A stretch of 64,000 nt of DNA, taken from positions 1 through 64,000 of the forward strand of contig NZ_JAHWGL010000018.1 of NCBI RefSeq assembly GCF_019334315.1, given 5' to 3'. Every line of letters begins with the position of its first letter. Position 1 is the first letter of the stretch. This DNA is from Hymenobacter profundi (lineage in GTDB: Bacteria > Bacteroidota > Bacteroidia > Cytophagales > Hymenobacteraceae). A model generated the notes under the pieces. It worked only from the letters and a program-made list of their open reading frames with translations, did not search any database and was not told where the DNA came from. The position numbers and the translations under genes are program-made. Below are positions 17,811 to 26,338 of this stretch, piece by piece.

Positions 17811-19280
17811 ATGAGACACCTTTTAACCACAACGGCGGCACTCGGACTAGCCATGTTCGCAGCCGCCCCCAAAGCCCAGGCACAGACCTCTGACCACAAG
17901 ACGGTGATTGGCCTCTCAGCCAATGCCTTCCAGTATAAAGGCAACCTGGGTTCTGATTATTGGGACTTCAGCCGCTCCAAGTGGGGCCCTGGTATCTCTA
18001 TCAACCAGTACATCGCTCCCGGCCTCAGCATTGGTCTGCAAGGCAGCTATGCTGAGTTGAAGAAGTCCATCGGTACCAACAGCAGCACCTTCGCCACGAA
18101 CATTGTGAGCGCCAATGTGCCGATTAAGCTGATGCTGAACAATGGCTGGGCCTTGAAGGAAGATGCCTTCGTGCAGCCCTACATCTTGTTGGCTCCTGGC
18201 ATTCTGTACTACAGCCGTGAAGGTCAGTACCGTTCCAACAACGTAAATACCAACATCAACGCTGACGAGACCAAATTTGCTGGTCAGGCTGGCTTGGGTA
18301 TCAACTTCCGCATCAGCGACAACATCGGCATCTTCGTGCAGACTTCGCAGGTAGTAGGCTACAAAGCCAACCTCGACGGTAGCGTAGGCGGCGACAATGA
18401 TGGCTGGGATGACCGTTTCTTGCAGCACTCGGCTGGCCTGAACATCGCGTTTGGCAAGCCGAAGGATGAGGACATGGACGGTGTTCCAGACCGCAAAGAC
18501 AAGTGCCCCGGCACTCCTGCTGGTGTAGCAGTAGACGAAAACGGCTGCCCACTTGATGGCGACGGCGACGGTGTTCCAGATTACCAAGATAAGTGCCCCA
18601 CCGAGAAAGGCTTGGCTTCGCTGGAAGGCTGCCCCGACCGTGACGGTGATGGTGTACGTGACTCAGAAGACGAATGCCCCGACCAGGCTGGTCTGCCCGC
18701 ACTGCGCGGCTGCCCTGACTCTGACGGCGACGGCGTAGCTGACAAAGATGACAAGTGCCCCAACACCCCTGCTGGTACCCAGGTTGACGCAACCGGCTGC
18801 CCAGTAGTAGTAGACTCTGACGGTGACGGCGTGAATGACGACGTGGATAAGTGCCCCGGTACTCCGGCTGGCGTAACGGTTGACTCGACTGGTTGCCCGC
18901 TGCCTATCCCCGCTGAAATCCGCAAGCTGGAGCAACCCATCCGCTTCGAAACCAACAGCACAGTAATCCAGCGCAGCTCGTACACCACCCTCGATAAGAT
19001 GGTACAAGTACTGAACGACCACCCCGAGTATAGCCTCCGCATCTCGGGCTACGCTGACAGCCGCGGTACCGATGAGTACAACCAAGGCCTGTCGGAGCGT
19101 CGCGCTGAGTCGGCTAAGACGTACTTCACTGGCAAAGGCATCGACACGAACCGTATTCCAACGGAAGGTTTCGGCGAAAGCAAGCCAGTTGTTCCGAACA
19201 CCTCGCGTGCTAACATGGCGAAAAACCGCCGCGCCGAGTTCAAGTTCGAATTCTACATCCCTAGCCAGCCGCAACCCTAA
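17811..19280 (+). CDS. OmpA-family outer-membrane protein with thrombospondin type 3 repeats
   Basis: 489 residues. A signal peptide ends at about residue 25 (PKAQAQ). Residues about 25-215 are an eight-stranded-type outer-membrane barrel. Residues about 220-363 contain five calcium-binding thrombospondin type 3 repeats, each with a DxDGDGV core and a paired CP/GCP cysteine. Residues about 370-480 form an OmpA C-terminal peptidoglycan-binding domain (ISGYADSRGTDEYNQGLSERR with the conserved Asp and Arg). Such proteins tether the outer membrane to peptidoglycan across a rigid spacer. Codon use is strongly biased, as expected for an abundant protein, and long antisense frames follow from that bias. 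Confidence 0.92.
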   Translation: MRHLLTTTAALGLAMFAAAPKAQAQTSDHKTVIGLSANAFQYKGNLGSDYWDFSRSKWGPGISINQYIAPGLSIGLQGSYAELKKSIGTNSSTFATNIVSANVPIKLMLNNGWALKEDAFVQPYILLAPGILYYSREGQYRSNNVNTNINADETKFAGQAGLGINFRISDNIGIFVQTSQVVGYKANLDGSVGGDNDGWDDRFLQHSAGLNIAFGKPKDEDMDGVPDRKDKCPGTPAGVAVDENGCPLDGDGDGVPDYQDKCPTEKGLASLEGCPDRDGDGVRDSEDECPDQAGLPALRGCPDSDGDGVADKDDKCPNTPAGTQVDATGCPVVVDSDGDGVNDDVDKCPGTPAGVTVDSTGCPLPIPAEIRKLEQPIRFETNSTVIQRSSYTTLDKMVQVLNDHPEYSLRISGYADSRGTDEYNQGLSERRAESAKTYFTGKGIDTNRIPTEGFGESKPVVPNTSRANMAKNRRAEFKFEFYIPSQPQP

Positions 19281-19300
19281 TCCTGCACTGCGCTAAAGCA

Positions 19301-19332
19301 AAAGGGGCGAACCATTGGTTCGCCCCTTTTTT
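19301..19332 (+). terminator. Rho-independent terminator after the OmpA gene
   Basis: A perfect 13-bp stem (AAAGGGGCGAACC/GGTTCGCCCCTTT) with a 3-base loop followed by more T. It lies between convergent genes and may work for both. Confidence 0.85.
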
Positions 19333-19352
19333 GTGTTGATTGAATTATCAGA

Positions 19353-19910
19353 TTACAGTGCGGTTTCGCGTACCACATTGGGTAGGAACTCAGCCAGTCG
19401 CTCGGCCTGTGCCCGCGTAAAGTTGCCGCTTACATCGAGCAGCACAAACGAGTCGGGGGCGCTGTTGAGGTGGCCGGTGGCTACCATCTCCTGCACTTGG
19501 TCGCCCTGCTGCCGAACGGCGTAGCGCAATGCCGTATCGTTATCAGGGGCTGATACGGCCAAGGGGGTGTACCGCTCGTTTTTTAGCAAACCGTCTACTT
19601 CCTGGCTCAGCCCTTCGTCGGTAAGCTTCAGCGCCCCCGATGAAGTAGGTGTAAAGGCCAACACCTTACAGCTTCGGATAGCCGTCAGGGCCTGCGCTAG
19701 GTCGTTGTCGCCGCCTAGCTTGCCCAGGCGGCCTAGCAGTAGCCGCGTAGTCAGCCCCGCCGACCACTCGGTGGTGCGGAAGCCGGGGCGGCTATCGTAC
19801 TTGCGAAAAAACTCGGCCACGGTACGGGCCGGCGTGCCGGGGCCACTGGCCCGGCAGCCACTTAGCAGCAGCGCCAGCGCGGCTACTAAGGAAAAAGCAT
19901 AGCGTTTCAT
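19353..19910 (-). CDS. DUF4252 lipoprotein
   Basis: 185 residues from the ATG at 19910 (MKRYAFSL); an earlier in-frame ATG at 19928 would delay the signal sequence. The lipobox is LLSGC with Cys19. The body matches the DUF4252 pattern of small Bacteroidota lipoproteins (an N-terminal helix AEFFRKYDS, a central SCKVLAFTP, and a C-terminal SFVLLDVSGNF). The function is unknown. It is convergent with the OmpA gene and sits 43 bp from the next minus-strand gene upstream. Confidence 0.75.
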   Translation of the reverse strand: MKRYAFSLVAALALLLSGCRASGPGTPARTVAEFFRKYDSRPGFRTTEWSAGLTTRLLLGRLGKLGGDNDLAQALTAIRSCKVLAFTPTSSGALKLTDEGLSQEVDGLLKNERYTPLAVSAPDNDTALRYAVRQQGDQVQEMVATGHLNSAPDSFVLLDVSGNFTRAQAERLAEFLPNVVRETAL

Positions 19911-19953
19911 GCGCCTAAATTGCGCCAAATTCCGCTGCTATGCTTTGGGCAAC

Positions 19954-21477
19954 TTACTTCGCAGTCATTTTGTCGAACGCCACGGCATTCAGGAAATACA
20001 CGTCGCGGTTGGTACCATTGGTGGCTCTAATGTGCTGGTAGCCAAAGGCCAGAAAGCGGCTGCCGTACCAGGCCAGCATGCCTTGTTGGGTGGCGTTGTT
20101 GGCCTTTTCCTTATTGTCGCTGAGAGTGGTTTGCACGGGCACCATCAGGTCGTTGGAAGAGGCATTGGCACCGTCGATCAGCTTGTAGCGAATGCGATAC
20201 TCATCGAGGTAGGCCAATACAAACCGCCGGCCATCGGGTAGGGGACGCAGCTGCACCATCTCCACCAAATCATAGCTGCGAGCATCTTTCAAGACAAACG
20301 TATTGTCCCACAACAGATTGCCCTCATGGTCGAAGCCGCAGACGATGGCGTGGGTAGTATAATAGCCCTCGGTGTTGTTGCCGTAAGCGCCCAGCGGAAC
20401 ACCTGAGTTGGGCTGGTAGGGCACCGTGTTGCGAAAGCGCTGATTGTATACCTCGCCTACCAGCACATACCCATAGGAGGTGGGCAATAGTTCGTGCGTG
20501 AGCAAACGGTAGTGCAGGCGGAGGTTGCGGTTGGTGGCGCGCATTTGCTCGCCACGTACTTTCAGCCGCACTGCTCGCTTGGGCGACACAAAATCGAAGA
20601 AGTGCTTCAGGTTCAGGAAATCGTAGAAGCGCAGGCTGCGGCGGCTGCCCGTGAGGGTAGGCGCCTCGTTCAGATCAGCCACAAACAGGCCCTGGGCGTA
20701 GCGCGTGTCGCGCAGGCTGTAGGTGCCCAGCAGCAGCCGGTCGCGGAGGCCAGGGCTGAGTTGGGCCATAAGCAGGTTCCGGTCGCTTTCGGCCTGCACA
20801 AACTCTGAGCGTAGCAGCTGGCCTTCCGCCGACAGCTCTTTCACTTGCAGGCGTGTTTTGTAACCGTTGGTCTGGCTGCTGATGAAATCGACGCGCTGCG
20901 CTAATGGGTCGACGGCAAAGGTGAAGTTGGTAGGCAGCTGCTCGTAGATGGCGGGCAGCGCGCTAATGCGGTTGCGGCGCAAGTTCAGCAGCAACGCTGT
21001 CAGATGATTTTCAACCATCACCGTCAGGAACGCCTGCCCGCGCAACACCCGAAAATCGTAGATACTGCGCACATCTTCCGCCTCAAACATGTGCGCGTAC
21101 AATACGCCCGTCTGAGCATCCAGCTCGGCTATCCACAGCTGCTTGCCCAGCAAATCGGGCCGGAACAGCGCGTAGACTGTCATGCCATCGGAGGTGAGCC
21201 GATCAAAGGAAAAGCCCTTGGGCACCTCCAACGGCGACGACCACACGGGCCGCAACTGGTAGTCGTATTTTTGAAAGCTGAGCGTAGTAGTGAAAGCGCC
21301 GGGCTTCAGTTGCTCCACCAGCAACACCACACTACTATCGGCGGGTAGGGGCTGAATGCTGACTTCGCTGTTGTAGGCATCCAGGGGTAGCTCCAGACGG
21401 GCGGGCTGCGTGGGCTCCTCGGCGGCCAGCGCCGAGCCTATACACAGCCAGAGCAAGGGTAGTAAAAATAGCTTCAT
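19954..21477 (-). CDS. Secreted protein of unknown function, possibly beta-propeller
   Basis: 507 residues from the ATG at 21477, chosen because MKLFLLPLLWLC...SALA is a clear signal peptide while the longer frame adds a non-signal leader. I do not recognise the family. The sequence alternates short beta-strand-like segments with aromatic and charged turns (FQKYDYQLRPVWSSPL, CGFDHEGNLLWDNTF), as in WD-like or kelch-like propellers, but no diagnostic repeat is visible. It has no membrane segment after the signal and no lipobox. It is probably periplasmic or surface exposed (inference). Confidence 0.7.
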   Translation of the reverse strand: MKLFLLPLLWLCIGSALAAEEPTQPARLELPLDAYNSEVSIQPLPADSSVVLLVEQLKPGAFTTTLSFQKYDYQLRPVWSSPLEVPKGFSFDRLTSDGMTVYALFRPDLLGKQLWIAELDAQTGVLYAHMFEAEDVRSIYDFRVLRGQAFLTVMVENHLTALLLNLRRNRISALPAIYEQLPTNFTFAVDPLAQRVDFISSQTNGYKTRLQVKELSAEGQLLRSEFVQAESDRNLLMAQLSPGLRDRLLLGTYSLRDTRYAQGLFVADLNEAPTLTGSRRSLRFYDFLNLKHFFDFVSPKRAVRLKVRGEQMRATNRNLRLHYRLLTHELLPTSYGYVLVGEVYNQRFRNTVPYQPNSGVPLGAYGNNTEGYYTTHAIVCGFDHEGNLLWDNTFVLKDARSYDLVEMVQLRPLPDGRRFVLAYLDEYRIRYKLIDGANASSNDLMVPVQTTLSDNKEKANNATQQGMLAWYGSRFLAFGYQHIRATNGTNRDVYFLNAVAFDKMTAK

Positions 21478-21589
21478 CGATAGGTGTAGAAAGGGCGTAG
21501 TGGTAGAATTACGATAAATCAACCAGAAAAGCCAGCGCCCACGGGTTGGTTTATTACTACCTGATGCTAATCGACACCGTTTTCCACAA

Positions 21590-21624
21590 AAAAGCCGGCC
21601 GTACGTGAAGTAAAGCCGGCTTAG
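21590..21624 (-). terminator. Terminator after the EVE-domain gene
   Basis: On the minus strand an 8-bp stem (AAGCCGGC/GCCGGCTT) with a 15-base loop is followed by TTTTT, 35 bp after the stop. Confidence 0.65.
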
Positions 21625-21658
21625 ATAACAGCTGGAAGGGCCTAGAGAGGTAGGTCTC

Positions 21659-22069
21659 TTACCTTGCGCCTAGCTCTAATAAGGTGTCAAACTCCTCGGG
21701 CCGAAGCGGCATCACCGACAGCCGCGACTGACGCAACAAGGCTATTTGAGTTAGGCGCTCATCGGCCTTGATTTGGGCCAGCGACACGGGTTGAGGTAGG
21801 GCCTCGCACGGGGCTAGGGCTACGGCTACCCACGGGCTGCCCGTTTCGGCAGTAGTGTCGGGGGCGGCGGGGGCTACTACTTCGGCTACGCCTACTATTT
21901 CTTTGTCGGATACGCTGTGGTAGAACAGCACCAGATCCTGAGGCTGCATCTGCTGCAAAAAGTTGCGGGCCTGGTAGTTGCGCACGCCCGTCCAGTCGGT
22001 GCGGCCTTCTTGCAAGAAGTCCTGCCAGGAGTATTTTTCGGGTTCAGATTTGACGAGCCAGTAGTTCAT
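21659..22069 (-). CDS. EVE domain-containing protein (PUA-like fold)
   Basis: 136 residues from the ATG at 22069; MNYWLVKSEPEKYSWQDF is the hallmark start of the family, so the in-frame ATG three codons earlier is less likely. WTGVRNYQARNFL and DLVLFYHS are further family signatures. EVE domains share the PUA-like fold with SRA and YTH domains and are thought to bind modified nucleobases in DNA or RNA; the housekeeping bacterial form has no proven role. A single-gene unit with its own -7 element and terminator. Confidence 0.9.
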   Translation of the reverse strand: MNYWLVKSEPEKYSWQDFLQEGRTDWTGVRNYQARNFLQQMQPQDLVLFYHSVSDKEIVGVAEVVAPAAPDTTAETGSPWVAVALAPCEALPQPVSLAQIKADERLTQIALLRQSRLSVMPLRPEEFDTLLELGAR

Positions 22070-22095
22070 AGAAAGCAAACGGAAAATGAGAACTA

Positions 22096-22103
22096 CAAAC
22101 TTA
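22096..22103 (-). promoter_or_regulatory. Candidate -7 element (TAAGTTTG) for the EVE gene
   Basis: An exact TAnnTTTG match on the minus strand, 27 bases before the chosen start. No clear -33 element is visible. Confidence 0.4.
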
Positions 22104-22108
22104 TAACA

Positions 22109-22144
22109 AAGCGGCCTACCCGGATTATGCCAGGTAGGCCGCTT
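22109..22144 (-). terminator. Hairpin terminator between lipoprotein and EVE genes
   Basis: A perfect 12-bp stem (AAGCGGCCTACC/GGTAGGCCGCTT) lies 18 bp after the stop of the 22162 gene. The T run is weak. Confidence 0.55.
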
Positions 22145-22161
22145 CAGTAGGGTAGCAGTTG

Positions 22162-22596
22162 CTATCTTAGGTAGCGGGCGCGCAGCAACTCACTGGTGGC
22201 CGACACAATCTGCACCTGAAAATCGGGCCTGGAGTTGTCGTTGAGATGCACGTAGAAAATCGTTTTATCATCATTCTGCGACCAAACGCCCTGGTGTTGG
22301 GTAGGGCCAGGACCAATACCGGGCGCGATGTAGAGCAGGGTGCCATCTTTCTCAAAACGGAAGCCATCGCCACCTTCAAATGGCACGTTGTAGCGCACTG
22401 GTTGCTCAACCCACGTGTAGTCCTTCAGGCGGTAGGTAGGCGTTTCGTCCGACTTGGCCTCGTAGGAATTCAGCCACAGTTGCCCAAACAAGTACGAATT
22501 CACTGCTTCCGGCGACACGGTATCATCATCCGTGGAGCAGGCACTGAAGAATAGGTTGGCAAGCAGAAAGCAGCCGAGGAGTGCTAAAAAGCGCAT
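22162..22596 (-). CDS. Small lipoprotein of unknown function (paralogue of the gene at 22669)
   Basis: 144 residues, signal peptide with lipobox FFSAC (Cys20), then a Ser/Asp-rich tether (STDDDTVSPE). The C-terminal half (GFRFEKDGTLLY, GVWSQNDDKTIFYVHL, DFQVQIVS) has the alternating strand pattern of small lipocalin-like domains. It shares its C-terminal layout G-x-W, a short acidic turn, P-D-x-x-x-x-I-V-S and an Arg-rich end with the upstream neighbour, so the pair looks like a tandem duplication. Function unknown; probably anchored in the inner leaflet of the outer membrane. Confidence 0.72.
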   Translation of the reverse strand: MRFLALLGCFLLANLFFSACSTDDDTVSPEAVNSYLFGQLWLNSYEAKSDETPTYRLKDYTWVEQPVRYNVPFEGGDGFRFEKDGTLLYIAPGIGPGPTQHQGVWSQNDDKTIFYVHLNDNSRPDFQVQIVSATSELLRARYLR

Positions 22597-22668
22597 ATAT
22601 AGTAGTGAATCTAGACAAGCAATGGTGTAACGTAAAAAGGAGCTGCATCTTGCCCCAAACGTTGCATG

Positions 22669-23055
22669 CTACTTTTCCAGCCGTCGTATTTTCAACACAT
22701 TATTCTCTAAAGAGACGATTTCCAGGCGGTAATCCGGTTCTTGTTTATCTTCCAAAGAAATGAGCACAGTGTTGTCGCCGTCCATTTTCCAAGTGCCTTC
22801 GTGGCCTTCCAACCCATCGGTGGGGGCAATGTCGTATTGCGTGAACAAGCCGGCGCGGTCGAAGGCAAAGCCAGTGCGGCCCCGTGAGGGCGGAAACGCA
22901 TAGGTGTTGGGCCGGTAGACCAAGACGCCCTCCTGGTCTTCCTCATGGGCGTGGAGCCAGGTGCCTTCCAGTTTGCGCAGGTTGATACTGGACTGCGTGC
23001 AGGTAGCGGCCAAAAACAAGATGCTTAGGAAGGCAAGGAAAGTAAAAAGACGCAT
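22669..23055 (-). CDS. Small lipoprotein of unknown function (paralogue of the gene at 22162)
   Basis: 128 residues with a signal peptide and lipobox LAATC (Cys19). LEGTWLHAHEEDQEGVLVY and GTWKMDGDNTVLISLEDK resemble the repeated GxW strands of lipocalin-like domains. It ends PDYRLEIVS...LKIRRLEK, parallel to the end of the neighbouring lipoprotein. The two genes are on the same strand, 72 bp apart, and may be co-transcribed. No function is known. Confidence 0.72.
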   Translation of the reverse strand: MRLFTFLAFLSILFLAATCTQSSINLRKLEGTWLHAHEEDQEGVLVYRPNTYAFPPSRGRTGFAFDRAGLFTQYDIAPTDGLEGHEGTWKMDGDNTVLISLEDKQEPDYRLEIVSLENNVLKIRRLEK

Positions 23056-23269
23056 AATACTCAGAGCAAGGAGATGAAAACGGCACGGGCAACAAAAAAC
23101 GCAGCGCCCGGCTCGAAACCTACGTAGTGTTGTATACGGTAACTACCGCGCTGGGGTCCGTTGGAGCAAAACCGGGCTTAAGCTACCAGTTTGCCCGTAT
23201 CTTTACCGAGCTGCGTTCTGCCTGGCACCCGGCATCCGGCGCGACCCAAACTCCTAAGTTCCCTACCCC

Positions 23270-25021
23270 GTGACCAATCGTGACCTGATTCGGGCTTTCA
23301 AACTGGCGGCCCAGCTGCTGGAGCTGCACGACGAGAATCCGTTTAAAATCCGCGCCTACGAAGGCACCGCCAATGCCCTTGATCAGCTCAACTTTCAGGT
23401 GGCCGACATGGACCGCACCGGTCTGCCCGACCGCACCGGCCTGAGCAAAAGCGCCGCCGCCCGCGTGGCCGAGCTACTTGATACGGGCTCGTTCGATGAG
23501 CTGACGCGCTTGCTAGCCATTACGCCACCCGGCGTAGTGGAACTGCTGAACATCAAAGGCATCGGCCCCAAGAAAATCCGTCAGTTGTGGCGCGAGGCTG
23601 GTATTGAAAGCCCCGAGCAACTGCGCGAAGCTGCCGAGCAGGACCAAATCAGCAAACTGAAAGGTTTCGGTAAAAAGACCCAGGACCTGATTTTAGCCGC
23701 GCTGGAATTTACCAGTCAAAGCAAAGGCAAGCTGTTGTTTCCGCAGGCCGAGGCCCTGGCCACCGACCTGCAAGCCCGCCTCCGCGAGGCGCTACGCACC
23801 GAGCAGGTGGCCGTGGCCGGGGAGCTGCGCCGTTGCCTCGAAACCATCGAAACCATTGTGCTGGTGGCCGCTACCTCTACTCCCGACCGCGGCCACGATG
23901 CCCTGGATGCGCTAGAAGGCTTGGCCGCCGAGCCTGCCCAGTGCGGGGTATATTGCTGGCGCGGCACCACCACCGAATCGGGCGTGAAGGTGGAGGTGCA
24001 TTTCGTGACCAAGGAAAACTTCACCAACCAGCTGTTCCTGCTTACTGGCAACGAAGCACACCTCACCGAGGCCCTACCCAGCGCCATGCCCGGTCAGCCG
24101 GCCACATTGCGCCAAGTGGTCAAGAAAGAGCGATTTTATCAAGAGGAAGCCATCTACGAGAAAGTCGGCCTGCAATACGTGGTGCCCGAATTGCGTGAGG
24201 GTAGGGGGGAGCTAACCCTAGCCAAAGAGCAGAAAATACCGCGCCTGCTGGAAGACACCGACCTGCGCGGCTCCCTGCACAACCACAGCAACCACTCCGA
24301 CGGTGCCCACACCCTGCGCCAGATGGCCGAGTGGCTGCGCGACCACCAGTACCAGTACCTCGGCATCTGCGACCACTCGCAGGCGGCGCACTACGCCAAT
24401 GGCCTCTCACCGGAGCGCGTGCGCCAGCAGCAACAGGAAATTGACCAGCTGAACCAGGAATTAGCACCGTTTCGCATTTTCAAAGGGATTGAGTGCGATA
24501 TCTTGAGTGATGGGGCGCTGGACTACACGCCCGACGTGCTTAGCTCGTTCGATTTTGTGGTGACTTCCGTGCACAGCAACCTGCGTATGGATGAGCGCAA
24601 GGCCACCGAGCGAATGCTGCGCGCCATCGAAAACCCGTATTGCACCATGCTGGGCCACCCCACCGGCCGGCTGTTGCTGCGCCGCGAGGGCTACCCGCTC
24701 GATTTCAAAGCCATTATTGATGCCTGTGCCAAGCATGGCGTCATCATCGAAATCAACGCCAACCCCTGGCGCCTCGACCTGGACTGGCGCTGGGTGCGCT
24801 ACGCCCTCGACCAAGGCGTGCGCCTCAGCATCAACCCCGACGCCCACCACACTGACGGCTACGCCGACATGCGCTACGGCGTGCTGATGGGGCGCAAAGG
24901 CATGCTGACGCCTGACATGACCTTTAATGCGTTATCGGTGGAAGAGGTAGCGGCATATTTCGCCGAGCGAAAAGCTAACATCAAACCGCCCCTGGAATAT
25001 AAAAAGTCGTTGTTTGAGTAG
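23270..25021 (+). CDS. polX: PolX-like protein: HhH, degenerate family X polymerase domain, C-terminal PHP nuclease domain
   Basis: 583 residues from a GTG at 23270, the normal length for bacterial PolX. Residues about 1-85 are the 8-kDa type helical domain (NPFKIRAYEGTANAL), 90-145 hold two helix-hairpin-helix motifs (NIKGIGPKKI, KLKGFGKKTQ), 160-320 the nucleotidyltransferase domain and 330-583 a PHP domain with an intact HNHSNHSDG metal site (338-345), CDHS and NPDAHH. In the polymerase domain the expected G-S-x-R-R...D-x-D reads GELRRCLETIETIVLV: both Asp positions are Thr195 and Val197, and the third Asp is Glu242. Polymerase activity is therefore unlikely; a 3'-5' exonuclease or other phosphoesterase role is more plausible (inference). 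Confidence 0.88.
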   Translation: MTNRDLIRAFKLAAQLLELHDENPFKIRAYEGTANALDQLNFQVADMDRTGLPDRTGLSKSAAARVAELLDTGSFDELTRLLAITPPGVVELLNIKGIGPKKIRQLWREAGIESPEQLREAAEQDQISKLKGFGKKTQDLILAALEFTSQSKGKLLFPQAEALATDLQARLREALRTEQVAVAGELRRCLETIETIVLVAATSTPDRGHDALDALEGLAAEPAQCGVYCWRGTTTESGVKVEVHFVTKENFTNQLFLLTGNEAHLTEALPSAMPGQPATLRQVVKKERFYQEEAIYEKVGLQYVVPELREGRGELTLAKEQKIPRLLEDTDLRGSLHNHSNHSDGAHTLRQMAEWLRDHQYQYLGICDHSQAAHYANGLSPERVRQQQQEIDQLNQELAPFRIFKGIECDILSDGALDYTPDVLSSFDFVVTSVHSNLRMDERKATERMLRAIENPYCTMLGHPTGRLLLRREGYPLDFKAIIDACAKHGVIIEINANPWRLDLDWRWVRYALDQGVRLSINPDAHHTDGYADMRYGVLMGRKGMLTPDMTFNALSVEEVAAYFAERKANIKPPLEYKKSLFE

Positions 25022-25125
25022 GGGCGCGTGGCCCGCACCTATCGTTGCTGAGGTTGTTTTTCTAGTTTGATAACGTTGCCCACACCGTCGTTCAACGACG
25101 GGCGCGTGTAGCGCGTCCCTACCGC

Positions 25126-26190
25126 ATGAAAATTCTGGTTCTGCGCTTTTCCTCCATCGGCGACATTGTGCTGACTACCCCCGTGGTGCGCGCCATCCGG
25201 CAGCAGGTGCCCGGTGCGGAGGTGCATTTCTGCACCAAGCCCGCCTACCGCGGCTTGGTCGAGTCAAACCCTTACATCAAGAAGGGGCACTACCTGACTG
25301 GTTCCCTGCGTGAGTTGGCAGCAGAGTTACGCGCCGAACGATTCGACTATATCGTTGATCTGCACAATAACCTGCGTACTAGGCTGTTGAAACTGCAACT
25401 CAACGTGCCCAACAGCAGCTTCGATAAGCTGAATTTTCAGAAGTGGCTATTGGTACGCTTCAAAATCAATCGCCTACCCCACCTGCACATCGTGGACCGC
25501 TACCTGGCCGCGGCCGCGCCCCTGGGCGTGCGCAACGACGGCAAGGGCCTCGATTACTTCATCCCCGAAAAAGATGAGGTAGACCTGGCCACGACGCTGC
25601 CGGCTCATTTCCAGCGCGGCTACGTGGCCTTCGCTATTGGGGCACAGCACGCCACCAAGCGCCTGCCCGTAGAGCGCATCATTGAGTTGTGCGGGCAACT
25701 AGGGCGGCCCGTGGTGCTACTTGGTGGACCCGAGGACGAAAGCACCGGCCACGTGGTGGAACTGGCTTTTGAAAAGGAAGCGGCTACAGCAGTACCGCCT
25801 ACCACCCAAATTCCCGATAGCCCATACTATTTTCCTAAGACCCCAAGTCCCCAAGATCCTAAGACCCTCATCTACAACGCCTGCGGCAAGTTCAACTTGC
25901 ATCAGTCGGCCTCGCTGGTGCGGCAGGCGCAGCTCATCATCAGCCACGATACGGGGCTGATGCACATTGCGGCGGCTTTCAAAAAAGAGATTTTCAGCGT
26001 GTGGGGCAATACGGTGCCGGCTTTTGGGATGTACCCCTACCGCACGGAGTTTCGGGTGCTGGAGGTGGGAGGGCTGGCGTGTCGGCCGTGTTCCAAAATC
26101 GGTTTCGGGCAGTGCCCGCAAGGACATTTCAAATGCATGCGCGACATTCGCTTCGATCTGGATTTGCCGCCCGCTCGGGATGGGCGGTAG
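25126..26190 (+). CDS. Glycosyltransferase family 9 (heptosyltransferase-like)
   Basis: 354 residues with a clear GT9 layout: MKILVLRFSSIGDIVLTTPV is the family N-terminus, GAQHATKRLPVERI opens the donor domain, SHDTGLMHIAAAF is the donor-binding motif, and CRPCSKIGFGQCPQGHFKCM is the C-terminal cysteine cluster shared with the GT9 at 14445. It would add heptose or a related sugar to the LPS core. Between the GGPEDE helix and the NACGKF strand lie about 30 extra residues rich in Pro, Thr and Ser, encoded partly by a dispersed DNA repeat (25832-25870). Confidence 0.88.
   Translation: MKILVLRFSSIGDIVLTTPVVRAIRQQVPGAEVHFCTKPAYRGLVESNPYIKKGHYLTGSLRELAAELRAERFDYIVDLHNNLRTRLLKLQLNVPNSSFDKLNFQKWLLVRFKINRLPHLHIVDRYLAAAAPLGVRNDGKGLDYFIPEKDEVDLATTLPAHFQRGYVAFAIGAQHATKRLPVERIIELCGQLGRPVVLLGGPEDESTGHVVELAFEKEAATAVPPTTQIPDSPYYFPKTPSPQDPKTLIYNACGKFNLHQSASLVRQAQLIISHDTGLMHIAAAFKKEIFSVWGNTVPAFGMYPYRTEFRVLEVGGLACRPCSKIGFGQCPQGHFKCMRDIRFDLDLPPARDGR
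25832..25870 (+). repeat. Short dispersed AAGACCC-type repeat inside the GT9 coding sequence
   Basis: The core TAAGACCCCAAGTCCCCAAG resembles the sequence just upstream of panB (50355-50397, minus strand), which reads TTAAGACCCCAAGACCC. Here it is in frame and encodes a KTPSPQDPKT-like loop. Confidence 0.6.
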
Positions 26191-26250
26191 GTACAGCTTT
26201 TCGTTGTTATAAATTGATGCAATCAGCGCATTCGTGGGTATGAAAAAGAA

Positions 26251-26276
26251 GAGGCCCGCTCGAAGCGGGCCTCTTT
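26251..26276. terminator. Bidirectional terminator between GT9 and serS
   Basis: A perfect 10-bp stem (GAGGCCCGCT/AGCGGGCCTC) with a 3-base loop, flanked by A-rich and T-rich ends, lies between convergent genes. Confidence 0.8.
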
Positions 26277-26338
26277 GCGCAAACAAGATGAACTTAGTAG
26301 CACGGATAAATCAGGATAGTCAGCAAGAAAAGCTGGAA

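Noticed and set aside
17916..18587. Antisense frames (17916-18587, 18313-18792, 18663-19274) opposite the OmpA gene
   Set aside because: They arise from strong codon bias and the repeated DGDGV/CP units of the thrombospondin repeats.
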